Notes under the pieces: generated by a model
Seen by the model: the letters and a program-made list of their open reading frames with translations, nothing else
The model's database searches: none
Told to the model about the DNA's origin: nothing
Made by a program: the position numbers and the translations under genes
Shown here: positions 35,144 through 45,703 of the stretch, piece after piece
Numbering within the stretch: the first letter of the stretch is position 1
Layout: every line of letters starts with the position of its first letter
Source of the DNA: Leadbetterella lacustris
Lineage (GTDB): Bacteria > Bacteroidota > Bacteroidia > Cytophagales > Spirosomataceae
DNA length: 64,000 bases
Assembly (NCBI GenBank): GCA_965234335.1
Contig: OZ248454.1
Location: 186,001-250,000 of the forward strand
Direction: 5' to 3'

Positions 35144-36148
35144 CTAATGTACCACTAATTTTGTTTCAACTATCATTTCTTTGTAATTGTCAATTCTGAC
35201 CTGATTGTCTATGATTGAAAGCAATAATTGAGCGGCTTGTAAACCTGTTTTTTCGGGAAACTGTTCAACTGATGCCAACGGAGGATTACTCATTAAATCG
35301 GATATGGGCAAATTTCCATAGCCCACAAATTTAATCTCTTGATTAGGCACAATTCCTCTTTTTTTACAAACCAACATGGCATAAAGAGCCACATAGTCAT
35401 TAAATCCAAAAATAGCATCAGGAACACTCTCTTGGCTCAAAAACTCATCCATAACACTCATAGCACCTTGCTTTGTCAAATCACAAGATTTAATCAAACT
35501 TTGGCTACTTCTAATATTGTTCTTTTGTAATCCCAAAAGGTAACCGTTTAATCGCTCGTCGGAAGCATCTAGATTAGATGGCCCGTTGATTAGTGCTATT
35601 CTTTTACAATTGAGCTGTTTCAAAAAACCAATAGCATCCACTGCACCTTTTTGTATATCACATCTGATTTTATGAGCCTTATATGACCTTGGAACTCTAT
35701 CGAAAAACACAGTAGGTATTCCAAAATCCTCCACTTTTTTAAACTTGGCATATTCCGTGGTATTTGCAGCTAGCGAAACCAATAGGCCATCCACCCTATA
35801 TTTAAGCATAATTTCTAAGGCATTATCTTGCCTTAGCATATCATTTCGAGTTTGAAAAACAAAAACCTGATACCCGTGTTTCTCAAAAAAGTCTTCCACC
35901 GTATTTATAACTTTCGAAAAAAACTCTTCGTCTAAAGCTGGAACGATGATACCAACCACAAACATTTTCTTGCCCTTCAAAAACATTGAGGCTGGATTAG
36001 GAACATAACGCAACTCTTTCGCTTTTTCAAAAACCAATTCTCGTGTCTTCAAACCTATCTTAGGGTTGTTTTGTAATGCCCTAGATACCGTAGAGATAGA
36101 TATCCCTAGGGCTTCTGCAATACTTTTTATATTTACATCACTCTTCAT
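35144..36148 (-). CDS. LacI-family transcriptional regulator
   Basis: The protein of about 334 residues has an N-terminal LacI HTH (VNIKSIAEALGISISTVSRAL, about 4-24) with the hinge region, and a periplasmic-binding-protein-like effector domain. The latter includes FVVGIIVPALDEEFFSKVI, YRVDGLLVSLA, GIPTVFFDRVP and DAIFGFNDYVALYAM. The frame extends upstream to 36256, but the ATG at 36148 places the HTH at the terminus as in all LacI proteins. It is divergent from the SusC/SusD operon across a 374-bp gap holding a palindromic operator, so it most likely regulates glycan uptake there. Confidence 0.88.
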   Translation of the reverse strand: MKSDVNIKSIAEALGISISTVSRALQNNPKIGLKTRELVFEKAKELRYVPNPASMFLKGKKMFVVGIIVPALDEEFFSKVINTVEDFFEKHGYQVFVFQTRNDMLRQDNALEIMLKYRVDGLLVSLAANTTEYAKFKKVEDFGIPTVFFDRVPRSYKAHKIRCDIQKGAVDAIGFLKQLNCKRIALINGPSNLDASDERLNGYLLGLQKNNIRSSQSLIKSCDLTKQGAMSVMDEFLSQESVPDAIFGFNDYVALYAMLVCKKRGIVPNQEIKFVGYGNLPISDLMSNPPLASVEQFPEKTGLQAAQLLLSIIDNQVRIDNYKEMIVETKLVVH

Positions 36149-36522
36149 TATATATAGAAATTGGACAACTGGGTTGATTTGTATCAATCGAGTCTGATTG
36201 GCTATGTTTTTTTCTTTAAAATTAATAAAAAATTTATGCAAATATTTGCAATTCAAAAAAAACTATCAAAAAAGACACTTTAAACCCAAAAACACAATAT
36301 TTTACTATAACATGATTTAATATAATTATTTTAAGCAAATCCAAACTTCAATTTTTTTGTAATTTTGGCTCAATACCATAATAGATTAAACTACTACAAA
36401 GCATCCCATTCAAAACCTTCAACCAATTTTAGTATCCTAGAATTGTGAGGAAAGCTGCATTGTATAGCCAAATATTTTGGTTAAATTTTTTACTTTTTTT
36501 CAACCATTTAAATCATGTCTCT
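36149..36522. promoter_or_regulatory. Divergent lacI / susC control region with palindromic operator
   Basis: The gap contains a perfect 14-bp palindrome TGCAAATATTTGCA at 36237-36250, in the style of LacI-family operators (which commonly read TGCAAACGTTTGCA). It is 89 bases from the regulator's start. On the plus strand TAATTTTG at 36360-36367 matches the -7 element and would start the susC mRNA with a leader of about 150 bases; no clear -33 box accompanies it. The long AT-rich remainder shows nothing else I can name. Confidence 0.6.
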
Positions 36523-39500
36523 ATGATGATGAAACAATTACTCAAAAAAAATGGAGTACTTTCTATCCCTTGGAAACTGGGTAAAGGTATTTCCCAAATC
36601 ACCCTTAGTTTACTTATTGTTGCTTTAATGAGTTCCATGGCGTACGCCAAAGAAATCAAGGGAAAGGTAACCGACGAAACAGGTTCAGGCCTACCCGGCG
36701 TTACAGTTACTGAAAAAGGTACTACTAACGGGGGAATTACTGACGTCAATGGTCAGTTTTCTGTTAATGTAAAAGGAGATGCCGCTGTTTTGGTGTTTTC
36801 TTTTGTGGGTTACGCCGGCCTTGAAGAAGTGGTAGGCAGTCGCTCTATTATTAACGTAACATTAACACCAGACGTTAGTAGCCTTAATGAAGTAGTGGTA
36901 GTGGGATATGGTACCCAGAAAAAAGAAACCATTACGGGTTCGGTAGCCTCAGTGAAAGGCTCAGAATTGGTAAAGTCGCCTGTGGTAAACCTCAGTAACT
37001 CCATTGCCGGTCGTATGGCGGGTGTGGTAGCGGTAAACCGTAGTGGTGAGCCTGGTGCTGATGGTTCTGCTATCAGAATTCGTGGTTCTAATACTTTGAA
37101 CAACGGTGATGCCTTGATTGTAGTAGATGGAATACCAAACAGAGCCGGTGGATTAGATCGTATCAATCCAAATGACATCGAAAGTGTGTCGGTTTTGAAA
37201 GACGCTTCTGCTGCAATTTATGGTTCAAGAGCTGCAAACGGTGTAATTTTGATTACTACCAAAAGAGGTAAAACAGGAAAACCACAGTTGTCATACTCTG
37301 CCAACCAAGGTTATTCTCAACCCACTGTTATACCTAAATTGACCAACGCAGCACAATATGTGGGTATGTTGAATGACTTGGATATCTATGGTTTGCCAAC
37401 CACAGAATGGGCGGCAGCAAATACGGCTTACAAGACTACTGGAACTTACACTCGCCCGAACGGAACAACCAGAAAGGCTCCATTCTCGCCAACAGATATT
37501 CAAAAGTATGCGGATGGTTCAGACCCTTGGTTATATCCAAATACCGACTGGTATGATGCCACTTTGAAAAATTGGTCGCCTCAAACTCAACATAACCTTC
37601 AAATTTCAGGAGGTACAGAAAATGTTAAGTACTTGGCTTCCTTGGGTTATCAAAACCAAGATGGATATTACAAGACTTCAGCAACTGCCTATCAACAATA
37701 TGATATCCGTTTGAACTTAGATGCTAAGATTAACAAATATGTAGATATCAATGTAGGTTTATTGGGAAGAGAAGAGGCTAGAAACTATCCAACTCGTGGT
37801 GCTGGTGCTATCTTCAGAATGCAAATGAGAGGTAAGCCTCAGCAACAAGCATATTGGCCAAATGGATTACCAGGTCCAGATATCGAAAACGGTGAAAATC
37901 CTGTTGTAATCACTACGGACCTTTCTGGATATGACCGTCAAAAACAAGATTTTATTCAAACCAATGGAGCTATAGATGTAAAAATTCCATGGATTGAAGG
38001 CTTAAAATGGACTGGAACAGCTGCTGTAGATAAGAGATTAGGAACAAGAAAGCTATGGCAAATTCCATGGACGTTGTACCAACAAGGTGCAGGATTTGAA
38101 GCTGACGGAACAACTCCAAAGTTGGTGGCAAGTAAGAGAGGTCCAGCAGAGCCCAATTTGAATCAAACCTATGATGATCAATTGAACATTCTTTTGGGTA
38201 GTGTTTTTACATACGAAAAACAAATAGGTGTCCACGGAATAACAGCTTTGGCGGGTATGAACCGTGAAACCATTGATGGAAATAATTTTAGTGCATTCAG
38301 AAGATACTTTTTATCTCCTGCCTTGGATCAAATGTTTGCTGGCGGTGACTTGGAAAGAACCAATAGCGGTGGCGGTTTTGAAACAGCTCGTATCAACTAT
38401 TTCGGTAGAATGGCTTACAACTATAAAGAAAAATACCTGGCGGAATTCCTTTGGAGATATGATGGCTCTGACAGATTCCCTGCAAAAAGCCGTTATGGTT
38501 TCTTCCCAGGTGTTATGGCCGGTTGGGTAGTTTCGGAAGAGAGTTTCATGAAAAACCAAAATGTTTTCAGTTTCTTGAAATTGAGAGGATCGTGGGGACA
38601 ATTGGGTAATGACCAAGTGAACTTACCAAACTCGGGCACCCCAGCCACTTACCAATATCTTTCTACTTATGGTTTCAATAGCTATATCTTAGGAGATGCC
38701 GAACAAAAAACTTTGTTTGAGACTCGTCTTCCTAATGAAAACATAACTTGGGAGGTAGCATCAAATTCAAACGTAGGTTTAGAAGGTCAATTGTTGAATG
38801 GAAAAGTATTCTTCGAGATGGATTATTTCTCAAACTACCGTTCTAAAATTCTTTGGTTCAAAAACGCATCGGTTCCCCAATCAACAGGTATCACGCTTCC
38901 TGCTCAAAACATCGGTGAAGTTTCAAACAGAGGTTTTGACTTCAACATTGGTTACAGAGGAGGAAAAGGCGATTTTAAATATAACTTCAGTGTTAATGGT
39001 GGCTATGCTAAAAACAGAATTGAGTTCTGGGATGAGGCACCTGGTGCACCTGAATGGCAAAGAACTACAGGTAAACCTATGAACACTTTCATGGCGTACC
39101 TTTACGATGGCGTTTTCAAAGACCAAGCGGATATAGATGCAAGAACTGTGGATTATTCGGCTATTGTAAAAACATTGAGACCTGGAGATATGAAATACCA
39201 AGACTATAACGGCGATGGAAAAATTACTCCGGATGACCAAGTAAGAACTGACAATACTACATTGCCATTGTTTCAAGGTGGTGTAAATTTGGGGGCACAA
39301 TACAAAAACTTTGACTTAACTATTTTGATTCAAGGTGCTGCTGGAGCAAAACAGTATGTTTCTGCGGGTGAAATGGGTAACATAGGTAACTATTTATTGG
39401 ATATGCACGATAACCGTTGGACAATCGACAATCCATCTAGTGTTCATCCAAGAATTGCCAATCGTTCGGATCAGTATTACTCAAACAATAATACTTACTG

Positions 39501-39729
39501 GTTAAGAAGTTCAGATTACATCCGTTTGAAAAACTTCGAATTGGGATATACATTGCCAGAGGTTTTAACAAAGAAAATAGGTTCTAGTAGTGCGAGGGTT
39601 TATGTAAATGGTATAAATGTATTCACCATTGACAAATTGAAAGTATTTGACCCTGAAACAGCAAGCACTACAGGTCAATATTATCCTCAATCGAGAATCA
39701 TGAACATGGGATTAAATATTAAATTTTAA
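36523..39729 (+). CDS. SusC/RagA-family TonB-dependent outer-membrane transporter
   Basis: The protein of about 1068 residues has a signal peptide (ending SSMAYA), a carboxypeptidase-regulatory-like domain (KEIKGKVTDETGSGLPGV, then VNVTLTP-like end), the TonB box region EVVVVGYGTQKKE, a plug (NPNDIESVSVLKDASAAIYG, then ANGVILITTKRGK) and a 22-strand barrel ending MNMGLNIKF. SusC proteins form the pore through which a glycan captured by SusD crosses the outer membrane. The frame extends upstream to a GTG at 36445; the ATG cluster at 36523-36531 starts the better leader. SusD follows after five bases. The substrate cannot be read, but the LacI regulator points to a sugar. Confidence 0.93.
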   Translation: MMMKQLLKKNGVLSIPWKLGKGISQITLSLLIVALMSSMAYAKEIKGKVTDETGSGLPGVTVTEKGTTNGGITDVNGQFSVNVKGDAAVLVFSFVGYAGLEEVVGSRSIINVTLTPDVSSLNEVVVVGYGTQKKETITGSVASVKGSELVKSPVVNLSNSIAGRMAGVVAVNRSGEPGADGSAIRIRGSNTLNNGDALIVVDGIPNRAGGLDRINPNDIESVSVLKDASAAIYGSRAANGVILITTKRGKTGKPQLSYSANQGYSQPTVIPKLTNAAQYVGMLNDLDIYGLPTTEWAAANTAYKTTGTYTRPNGTTRKAPFSPTDIQKYADGSDPWLYPNTDWYDATLKNWSPQTQHNLQISGGTENVKYLASLGYQNQDGYYKTSATAYQQYDIRLNLDAKINKYVDINVGLLGREEARNYPTRGAGAIFRMQMRGKPQQQAYWPNGLPGPDIENGENPVVITTDLSGYDRQKQDFIQTNGAIDVKIPWIEGLKWTGTAAVDKRLGTRKLWQIPWTLYQQGAGFEADGTTPKLVASKRGPAEPNLNQTYDDQLNILLGSVFTYEKQIGVHGITALAGMNRETIDGNNFSAFRRYFLSPALDQMFAGGDLERTNSGGGFETARINYFGRMAYNYKEKYLAEFLWRYDGSDRFPAKSRYGFFPGVMAGWVVSEESFMKNQNVFSFLKLRGSWGQLGNDQVNLPNSGTPATYQYLSTYGFNSYILGDAEQKTLFETRLPNENITWEVASNSNVGLEGQLLNGKVFFEMDYFSNYRSKILWFKNASVPQSTGITLPAQNIGEVSNRGFDFNIGYRGGKGDFKYNFSVNGGYAKNRIEFWDEAPGAPEWQRTTGKPMNTFMAYLYDGVFKDQADIDARTVDYSAIVKTLRPGDMKYQDYNGDGKITPDDQVRTDNTTLPLFQGGVNLGAQYKNFDLTILIQGAAGAKQYVSAGEMGNIGNYLLDMHDNRWTIDNPSSVHPRIANRSDQYYSNNNTYWLRSSDYIRLKNFELGYTLPEVLTKKIGSSSARVYVNGINVFTIDKLKVFDPETASTTGQYYPQSRIMNMGLNIKF

Positions 39730-39734
39730 TTAAA

Positions 39735-41591
39735 ATGAAAATGTACAAAAAAATAATTATTTCACTCTTTACAGTTTCGTTTTTTGCCACAGGTTGCAAC
39801 GACGACTTTGTAGATACAACTCCACTTGACCAGCTCTCGCAAGATGTAGTTTGGGGCGATGCTTCACTTGCTGAAGCTTTTGTAAGTGAGATTTACAGCG
39901 GACTTGGAAATGGCGGTTTCGACGAGCAAATGTTGGCTTCTTTAACAGATGAAGCCATTTTTACCCATCCGGGTCGTAACATCACTACACACACAGAAGG
40001 CAGAATAAACCCGGCTGATCCGGGTTGGATAAACGGCACGCTTTCGTGGGTAAACATGTACCGAAGAATCAGAGCTACCAACTTGGCTTTGGAAAACTTG
40101 GCAGCACCAAAGTTCCCAAACACCAATAACATTGTAGACAGACTGATAGGTGAGTCTAAATTTATGAGGGCGTACTATTATCACCAGTTAATGAGATATT
40201 ACGGCGGTGTGCCTATTGTTGACAAAGCTTTCTCTTTGAATGACTCAGACTTCTTAGGAGCCAGAAATACCTATGAAGAATGCGTAAATTTCATCGTCAA
40301 AGATTTGGATGAGGCAGCCACGAAATTGGATGGCAAATCATTACAGAAAGGCAGAGCCACAAAAGCAGCAGCATTGGCACTAAAATCTAGAGTATTGGTA
40401 TATGCTGCAAGTGATATGGCCGACATACCTACTGCAAAAGCAAAATCTAAAGCTTTGGCATCTTATGCCACGCCTCAGTTGGTTGGATATGTTTCTGGTA
40501 GCCGTGCAGATCGTTGGCAAAAAGCCAAAGCAGCCGCCAAAGCTGTTTTAGACCTTCCTGGCTTAGGTTTCCAAACCAATCTTTCGGCACCGGTATCTGC
40601 TGATGTGGCTACTACCAATTACATGAATCAATCTTTGTCAATGAACGGTGGTCAGGCAGAAATGATTTTTGGAAGATTTTTTATTCCTACCAAAAACGAA
40701 GGAGGCGGTAGAATAGGTTTATTCAATGGTCCAAACGGATATAACAACTGGGCGGGTAATACACCTATCCAAGAGTTAGTAGACGACTACGAAATGATGG
40801 ACGGAAGCAAATTTGACTGGTCAAACCCTGAGCATGCGTCTAATCCTTATGCCAACAGAGACCCAAGAATGAAGGCTACCATCATGTATGAAGGATCACC
40901 TTGGAAACCACGCTCGCCATCGGCTGCAGCGTTGGATCCTGCCAACCAAATACAAACTGGCGAGTACGAAGTAAATCCAGGTGGTGCAAAAAGAACACAT
41001 TTTGGATTGGATACCCGCAAGAGTGTTATTGAAGATTGGAACGGAACTTACACAGGTTATTACATGCGTAAATTTACGAACCCAAGTCCGGCTATAGTTG
41101 ACCAGAACTCTTGGCAACAAATCCCTTGGCCGTTCTTGCGTTACACTGAAGCTTTATTCAATTATGTAGAGGCTTGTATAGAATTGGGCGAAGACGCTGA
41201 GGCTCAGGCTTGGTTAAACAAAGTCCGTTTTAGAGCAGGTATGCCGGCTGTAACAGAAACAGGATCGGCCCTTAGAGACAGATACCGCAATGAGCGTAGA
41301 ATCGAAATGGTTTTTGAAGAACAACGTTATCACGATGCTCGCCGTTGGATGATCCCAGCACAAACATTGGGCCGTAAGGCAAGTATTATAAATGTAAAAG
41401 GAACACTGAAACCTGGAAAAACAGTAGCTGTTTACAAATATGATCCAGAAAACTACAATTATTCTTACACTGTAGGAAAAATTGATCCGGGTAAAGAGAA
41501 CCGTAACTGGGACGACAAAATTTACTTCCTACCGATTCATCGCGATGAAATCAACAGGAATAATAAATTGATCCAAAACCCTGGTTATTAA
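39735..41591 (+). CDS. SusD/RagB-family outer-membrane lipoprotein
   Basis: The 618-residue lipoprotein has the signal MKMYKKIIISLFTVSFFATGC ending in a lipobox, and the SusD tetratricopeptide-like fold: FVDTTPLDQLS, RIRATNLALENL, GESKFMRAYYYHQLMRYYGGVPIV (about 125-150; the last block is a SusD hallmark) and WPFLRYTEALFNYVEAC with YRNERRIEMVFEEQRYHDARRW near the C-terminus. It caps SusC and binds the glycan at the cell surface. A strong terminator lies 30 bases downstream, so the operon is susCD only. Confidence 0.93.
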   Translation: MKMYKKIIISLFTVSFFATGCNDDFVDTTPLDQLSQDVVWGDASLAEAFVSEIYSGLGNGGFDEQMLASLTDEAIFTHPGRNITTHTEGRINPADPGWINGTLSWVNMYRRIRATNLALENLAAPKFPNTNNIVDRLIGESKFMRAYYYHQLMRYYGGVPIVDKAFSLNDSDFLGARNTYEECVNFIVKDLDEAATKLDGKSLQKGRATKAAALALKSRVLVYAASDMADIPTAKAKSKALASYATPQLVGYVSGSRADRWQKAKAAAKAVLDLPGLGFQTNLSAPVSADVATTNYMNQSLSMNGGQAEMIFGRFFIPTKNEGGGRIGLFNGPNGYNNWAGNTPIQELVDDYEMMDGSKFDWSNPEHASNPYANRDPRMKATIMYEGSPWKPRSPSAAALDPANQIQTGEYEVNPGGAKRTHFGLDTRKSVIEDWNGTYTGYYMRKFTNPSPAIVDQNSWQQIPWPFLRYTEALFNYVEACIELGEDAEAQAWLNKVRFRAGMPAVTETGSALRDRYRNERRIEMVFEEQRYHDARRWMIPAQTLGRKASIINVKGTLKPGKTVAVYKYDPENYNYSYTVGKIDPGKENRNWDDKIYFLPIHRDEINRNNKLIQNPGY

Positions 41592-41620
41592 TTTTTATTC
41601 AATCACTTGATGGAAACGGA

Positions 41621-41653
41621 AAACTATCCCTATTTTTGGGATAGTTTTTTTTT
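41621..41653 (+). terminator. Rho-independent terminator of the susCD operon
   Basis: A perfect ten-base-pair stem (AAACTATCCC with GGGATAGTTT), a seven-base loop and a run of nine T follow the susD stop. Confidence 0.88.
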
Positions 41654-41882
41654 GAAGAATTTTCAAAACAGATTTATCAAATTTGAACTATTCAATTAAC
41701 AAAAACAGAATTCAATATTGTTTTCACATTTTTAAGGCTCTGTCTATTCTGCATGGATTTTGTGTAAAAACTATGCCACAAAAATTTCATAAAGTTTAAC
41801 AAAGGATAAACTGTAAACCATTATTTTGCCCTTAAGGAATAGCAAGAATCTGTAAATTTTATTTAAAAAGTAAGTTATTACC

Positions 41883-44800
41883 ATGACCCTAAAGCATTTA
41901 CAATATACATTCATTGCAATTATCAGTACATTTTTATCATGTAAAAATGAAGGTAATACCAACTCTGAATCAAAAGGCTCTCCCCTCTTTACCTTGCTGA
42001 GCAATGAACAAACCAACCTGAGTTTCCAAAACAACTTGGAAGAAGGCCCAAATACCAACATTTTAATGTATGAATATTTCTACAACGGAGCTGGGGTAAG
42101 CACCGCAGATTACAATAATGATGGGCTATTGGACGTATATTTTGTATCTAACATGGGCGAAAATAAATTGTATCTCAACCGTGGCAAAATGCGTTTTGAG
42201 GATTATACCGTGGAGTCAGGTGCTGGTGGGAGACCAGGTCCATGGAAAACGGGGGTAACTTCAGTAGATATCAACGCCGATGGCAAAATGGATATTTATT
42301 TGAGTTATTCGGGAAGTTTACCAGCTGAAAAACGTGTTAATCAATTATTTATCAACAAAGGAAATGATGCATCAGGAACACCACTTTTTGAAGAAAAAGC
42401 AGCAGAATATGGCCTAAATCATACCGGATATTGCAACCAAGCGTACTTTTTTGATTATGACAAAGACGGCGACTTGGATGCATTGATACTCAACCACAAT
42501 CCCAAAAACTTACCTTTATTGAATGAAACAGGAACTGCCGCAATGCTCAAAGTCGATAGTCCTGAAATGGGATTACGATTCTATAAAAACAACGGCGGTA
42601 AATTCCAAGATCAAACACAGGCAGCCAAAATTAGTGGTTCTGAACTCAGTTATGGGCTAGGTTTGGGCATATCAGACCTCAACAACGACGGTTGGCCAGA
42701 TTTTTATGTTTCAAACGATTATTCGGTACCCGATTATCTCTACATCAACAACAAAAACGGCACTTTTACCAATCAGTTGTCCACTTCCATGGGCCACACG
42801 AGCCAGTTTTCGATGGGAAATGACATTGCGGATATCAACAACGACGGCCACAACGACGTGTTCACGCTCGATATGTTGCCTGAAGACAATGCACGTCAGA
42901 AATTGCTTTTGGCACCTGATAATTTTGCTAAATTTGAGCAAAATGTACGAAGTGGCTTTTATTATCAATACATGCGGAACATGCTCCACCTCAACAACGG
43001 AAACGGCACTTTTTCAGAAATCGGACAACTGGCTGGCGTATCCAATACCGACTGGTCTTGGTCTGCCCTTTTGGCTGACTACGACAATGACGGCTGGAAA
43101 GACCTTTTTGTGAGCAACGGCTACTTGAGAGACTATACCAACCTCGACTTTATAAAATACATGGAAAACTACGTGGCCATGAAGGGCCGTTTGCAGCGTG
43201 AAGACGTTTTGGAAATCATAAAACAAATGCCCGCATCCAATGTATCTAACTACATCTTTAAGAACAAGGGCGATTTGACCTTTAAAAACCAAACCAAAAA
43301 CTGGGGATTGGAGCGAGCTTCTAATTCCAATGGATCTGTTTATGCTGATTTTGACAATGACGGTGATCTAGATTTGCTCATCAATAACATCAATCAACCG
43401 GTATTTTTATATCAAAACGAAGCTAACAAAACCTCTAACTACCTCAAAATAAACCTTAAAGGAGACCAACAAAATACTTTGGGCATAGGTGCAAGGGTAC
43501 AGGTTTTCGAGAAAGGGAAAGTGCAGCAAAGCGAGCAATATTTGAGTCGGGGGTATTTGTCTTCCGTTTCTCCAATTCTGCATTTTGGTTTGGGAAAAAC
43601 CACCGAGGTAGATTCCATCATCGTAACTTGGAACAGTGGTCTATCACAAAAAATCGGTAAAACTAAGTCCAACCAAACTTTGATGCTGAACGAAACTGAT
43701 GCTAAACTCAAAATAAATAGATTTGGAAAAACGGCAAGTCCAATTTTCAAAGAAGAATCCTCGGGAATAGACTTTGTCCATCAAATAGAAAACGTGAATG
43801 ACTTTGAGCGTCAGCTGCTTTTGCCGAGTCAACTTTCTTACTCAGGCCCATGCATGACCAAAGGTGACCTGAATGCCGATGGATTGGAAGATATAGTGAT
43901 TGGTGGAGGAAAAAATCAAGCTACAACCGTTTATTTTCAACAAAAAGGCGGAAAATTCCAGAAACAGAACATGGCTATTTTTGAGAAAGACAAGATATTT
44001 GTGGATGCCGATATTGTTATTTTTGATGCAAATAATGACAAGAAAAACGATATTTTAATACTAAGTGGTGGATACCACCAATTGGCCGAAAACGACAGCT
44101 TGTTGCACGACAGACTTTATCTCAATCAAGGAAATAATATTTTCGCCCGTGCTGCTTTTCCGAAATTGGCGGGAAGCAAATCTTGCGTAAGGGTAAACGA
44201 TATCAATAAAGATGGCTTTATGGATTTGTTTTTGGGTACACGTTTTACTCCGGGCAAATATCCGCAAAGTCCGGGTAGTTATTTGCTCATCAACAATAAA
44301 AAAGGAGGATTTACTGACCAAACCACAGCGTTGACGACAGAATTGACCAATATTGGTATGGTTACAGATGCCGCTTGGGTGGATTTGAATGCCGACAAAA
44401 CCAATGAACTGCTCATAGTGGGTGAATTTGTGCCGCTGACTGTTTTGCAGTTTAAAGGCAAAACTTTTAAAAATACAAGCGAAGATTATTTCGACCAAAA
44501 ATATACCGGATGGTGGAACAAAATAGACATCGGAGACTTCAACCAAGACAAAAAGCCGGATATTTTGATAGGTAACATGGGCCTTAACTCGCAATTTGGA
44601 GCCTCCAAAGAACAACCCGTGGAAATGTATGCCAAGGATTTTGACAAAAACGGCTCAGTTGACCCTATTTTGTGTTATTATATTCAAGGCAAAAGCTACC
44701 CTTTTGTTACTCGCGATGAATTGCTCAACCAATTGTCTTACCTTAAACCGAACTATACCAATTTTGAGAGTTTTTCGAAGGTAATCATGACCGAAATATT

Positions 44801-45197
44801 TAAAAACGACGAACTCAAAGATGCCCAACATTTGGAGGCCAACCACATGGCCACTGCCCTATTTTTGAGTGGGAAAGACGGGAAATATCAAATTGGAAAT
44901 TTACCATTACAAGCCCAATATTCGTCTATAAATAGCATAGCCATAGTAGATTATAACCAAGACGGCCACCAAGACGTGCTCCTGTCGGGCAACAACAGTT
45001 ACGCCAAACTAAGACTAGGAAAATTTGACGCCAACTACGGCACTTTACTGCAAGGCAACGGCAATGGCAACTTTACATACATTCCTCAAACGCTTTCTGG
45101 ACTTAAAATTTTGGGTGATGTGAAGAGTTCAATTGTGTTTGACAAAAAGGTTTTCTTTGGGGTGAATGGTGGGAAGGTTTTGGGGCTTGGGTGGTGA
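41883..45197 (+). CDS. FG-GAP/VCBS repeat lipoprotein with ASPIC/UnbV domain
   Basis: The 1104-residue lipoprotein (leader ending ISTFLSC) is built from FG-GAP/VCBS beta-propeller blades, each with a calcium-binding loop. At least twelve such loops are visible, for example DYNNDGLLDVYF, DINADGKMDIYL, DYDKDGDLDAL, DYDNDGWKDLFVSNG and DFNQDKKPDIL. An ASPIC/UnbV domain lies near residues 515-600 (IGARVQVFEKGKV, then YLSRGYLSSVSPILHFGLG). Proteins of this CRTAC1-like kind are frequent beside SusC/SusD pairs in Cytophagales and are thought to sit on the cell surface. Here it lies 290 bases downstream, past a terminator, so it has its own promoter. Ligand is unknown. Confidence 0.9.
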   Translation: MTLKHLQYTFIAIISTFLSCKNEGNTNSESKGSPLFTLLSNEQTNLSFQNNLEEGPNTNILMYEYFYNGAGVSTADYNNDGLLDVYFVSNMGENKLYLNRGKMRFEDYTVESGAGGRPGPWKTGVTSVDINADGKMDIYLSYSGSLPAEKRVNQLFINKGNDASGTPLFEEKAAEYGLNHTGYCNQAYFFDYDKDGDLDALILNHNPKNLPLLNETGTAAMLKVDSPEMGLRFYKNNGGKFQDQTQAAKISGSELSYGLGLGISDLNNDGWPDFYVSNDYSVPDYLYINNKNGTFTNQLSTSMGHTSQFSMGNDIADINNDGHNDVFTLDMLPEDNARQKLLLAPDNFAKFEQNVRSGFYYQYMRNMLHLNNGNGTFSEIGQLAGVSNTDWSWSALLADYDNDGWKDLFVSNGYLRDYTNLDFIKYMENYVAMKGRLQREDVLEIIKQMPASNVSNYIFKNKGDLTFKNQTKNWGLERASNSNGSVYADFDNDGDLDLLINNINQPVFLYQNEANKTSNYLKINLKGDQQNTLGIGARVQVFEKGKVQQSEQYLSRGYLSSVSPILHFGLGKTTEVDSIIVTWNSGLSQKIGKTKSNQTLMLNETDAKLKINRFGKTASPIFKEESSGIDFVHQIENVNDFERQLLLPSQLSYSGPCMTKGDLNADGLEDIVIGGGKNQATTVYFQQKGGKFQKQNMAIFEKDKIFVDADIVIFDANNDKKNDILILSGGYHQLAENDSLLHDRLYLNQGNNIFARAAFPKLAGSKSCVRVNDINKDGFMDLFLGTRFTPGKYPQSPGSYLLINNKKGGFTDQTTALTTELTNIGMVTDAAWVDLNADKTNELLIVGEFVPLTVLQFKGKTFKNTSEDYFDQKYTGWWNKIDIGDFNQDKKPDILIGNMGLNSQFGASKEQPVEMYAKDFDKNGSVDPILCYYIQGKSYPFVTRDELLNQLSYLKPNYTNFESFSKVIMTEIFKNDELKDAQHLEANHMATALFLSGKDGKYQIGNLPLQAQYSSINSIAIVDYNQDGHQDVLLSGNNSYAKLRLGKFDANYGTLLQGNGNGNFTYIPQTLSGLKILGDVKSSIVFDKKVFFGVNGGKVLGLGW

Positions 45198-45380
45198 GTT
45201 TTTTTTGCCAGGGAGTACAAAGTTTTGCACGGAGTTAACACAGCGTGTTTGAAAAAAAACAGTTTACAAAACCCTTGGCGACTTACCGTCTTTGCAGTTA
45301 AAAAAATAGGTTATCTTGGGAAAATAAATTCAGAATACTTTTTTTTATTCATATTTGTCTAATAAAAAAGTCAATAGCCC

Positions 45381-45491
45381 ATGAAAGCAAGCGTTTGCTG
45401 TAAATATGGCAATTCTGAAGTACTAGAAATTAGAAAAATAGAAAAACCACAACCAAAAGCCGATGAAATTCTGGTTAAAGTAAAAGACTAG
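45381..45491 (+). pseudogene. Truncated quinone-oxidoreductase/alcohol-dehydrogenase (MDR) fragment
   Basis: An ATG at 45381 opens 36 codons containing CCKYGNSEVLEIRKIEKPQP and DEILVKVKD before a TAG at 45489. This is the first strand-pair of a zinc-less medium-chain dehydrogenase/quinone oxidoreductase, which normally runs to about 320 residues. No continuation of the fold is seen in any frame downstream. It appears to be the stump of a deleted gene. Around it, 45198-45380 and 45492-45703 carry only degenerate text, including imperfect TTTCACAAAGG-like repeats at about 45545-45580. Confidence 0.6.
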
Positions 45492-45703
45492 TCGCTAATT
45501 ATATCTTATTAATAACCAATGCTTTATACTTTTTGGGTTGTTACACAAAGTTTCACGAAGGTTTCACAAAGGCCCACAAAGTTTTAGAAGTCATAATCAA
45601 ATGGAGAAATATTTGTATCTTTCAAAGAAAAAAGGTTGGACTAAAACACTAAAAAACGAAATGTGAAAAAATATCCAAGTGGTGCATTTAACCTAAAACC
45701 TAT

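Noticed and set aside
44061..44615. 184-codon minus-strand frame inside the FG-GAP gene
   Set aside because: It arises from the repeated Asp-rich codons of the real gene and has no recognisable protein features.
45540..45583. Short TTTCACAAAGG-like repeats as binding sites
   Set aside because: They are imperfect, lie among decayed genes and resemble common low-information intergenic text of this phylum.
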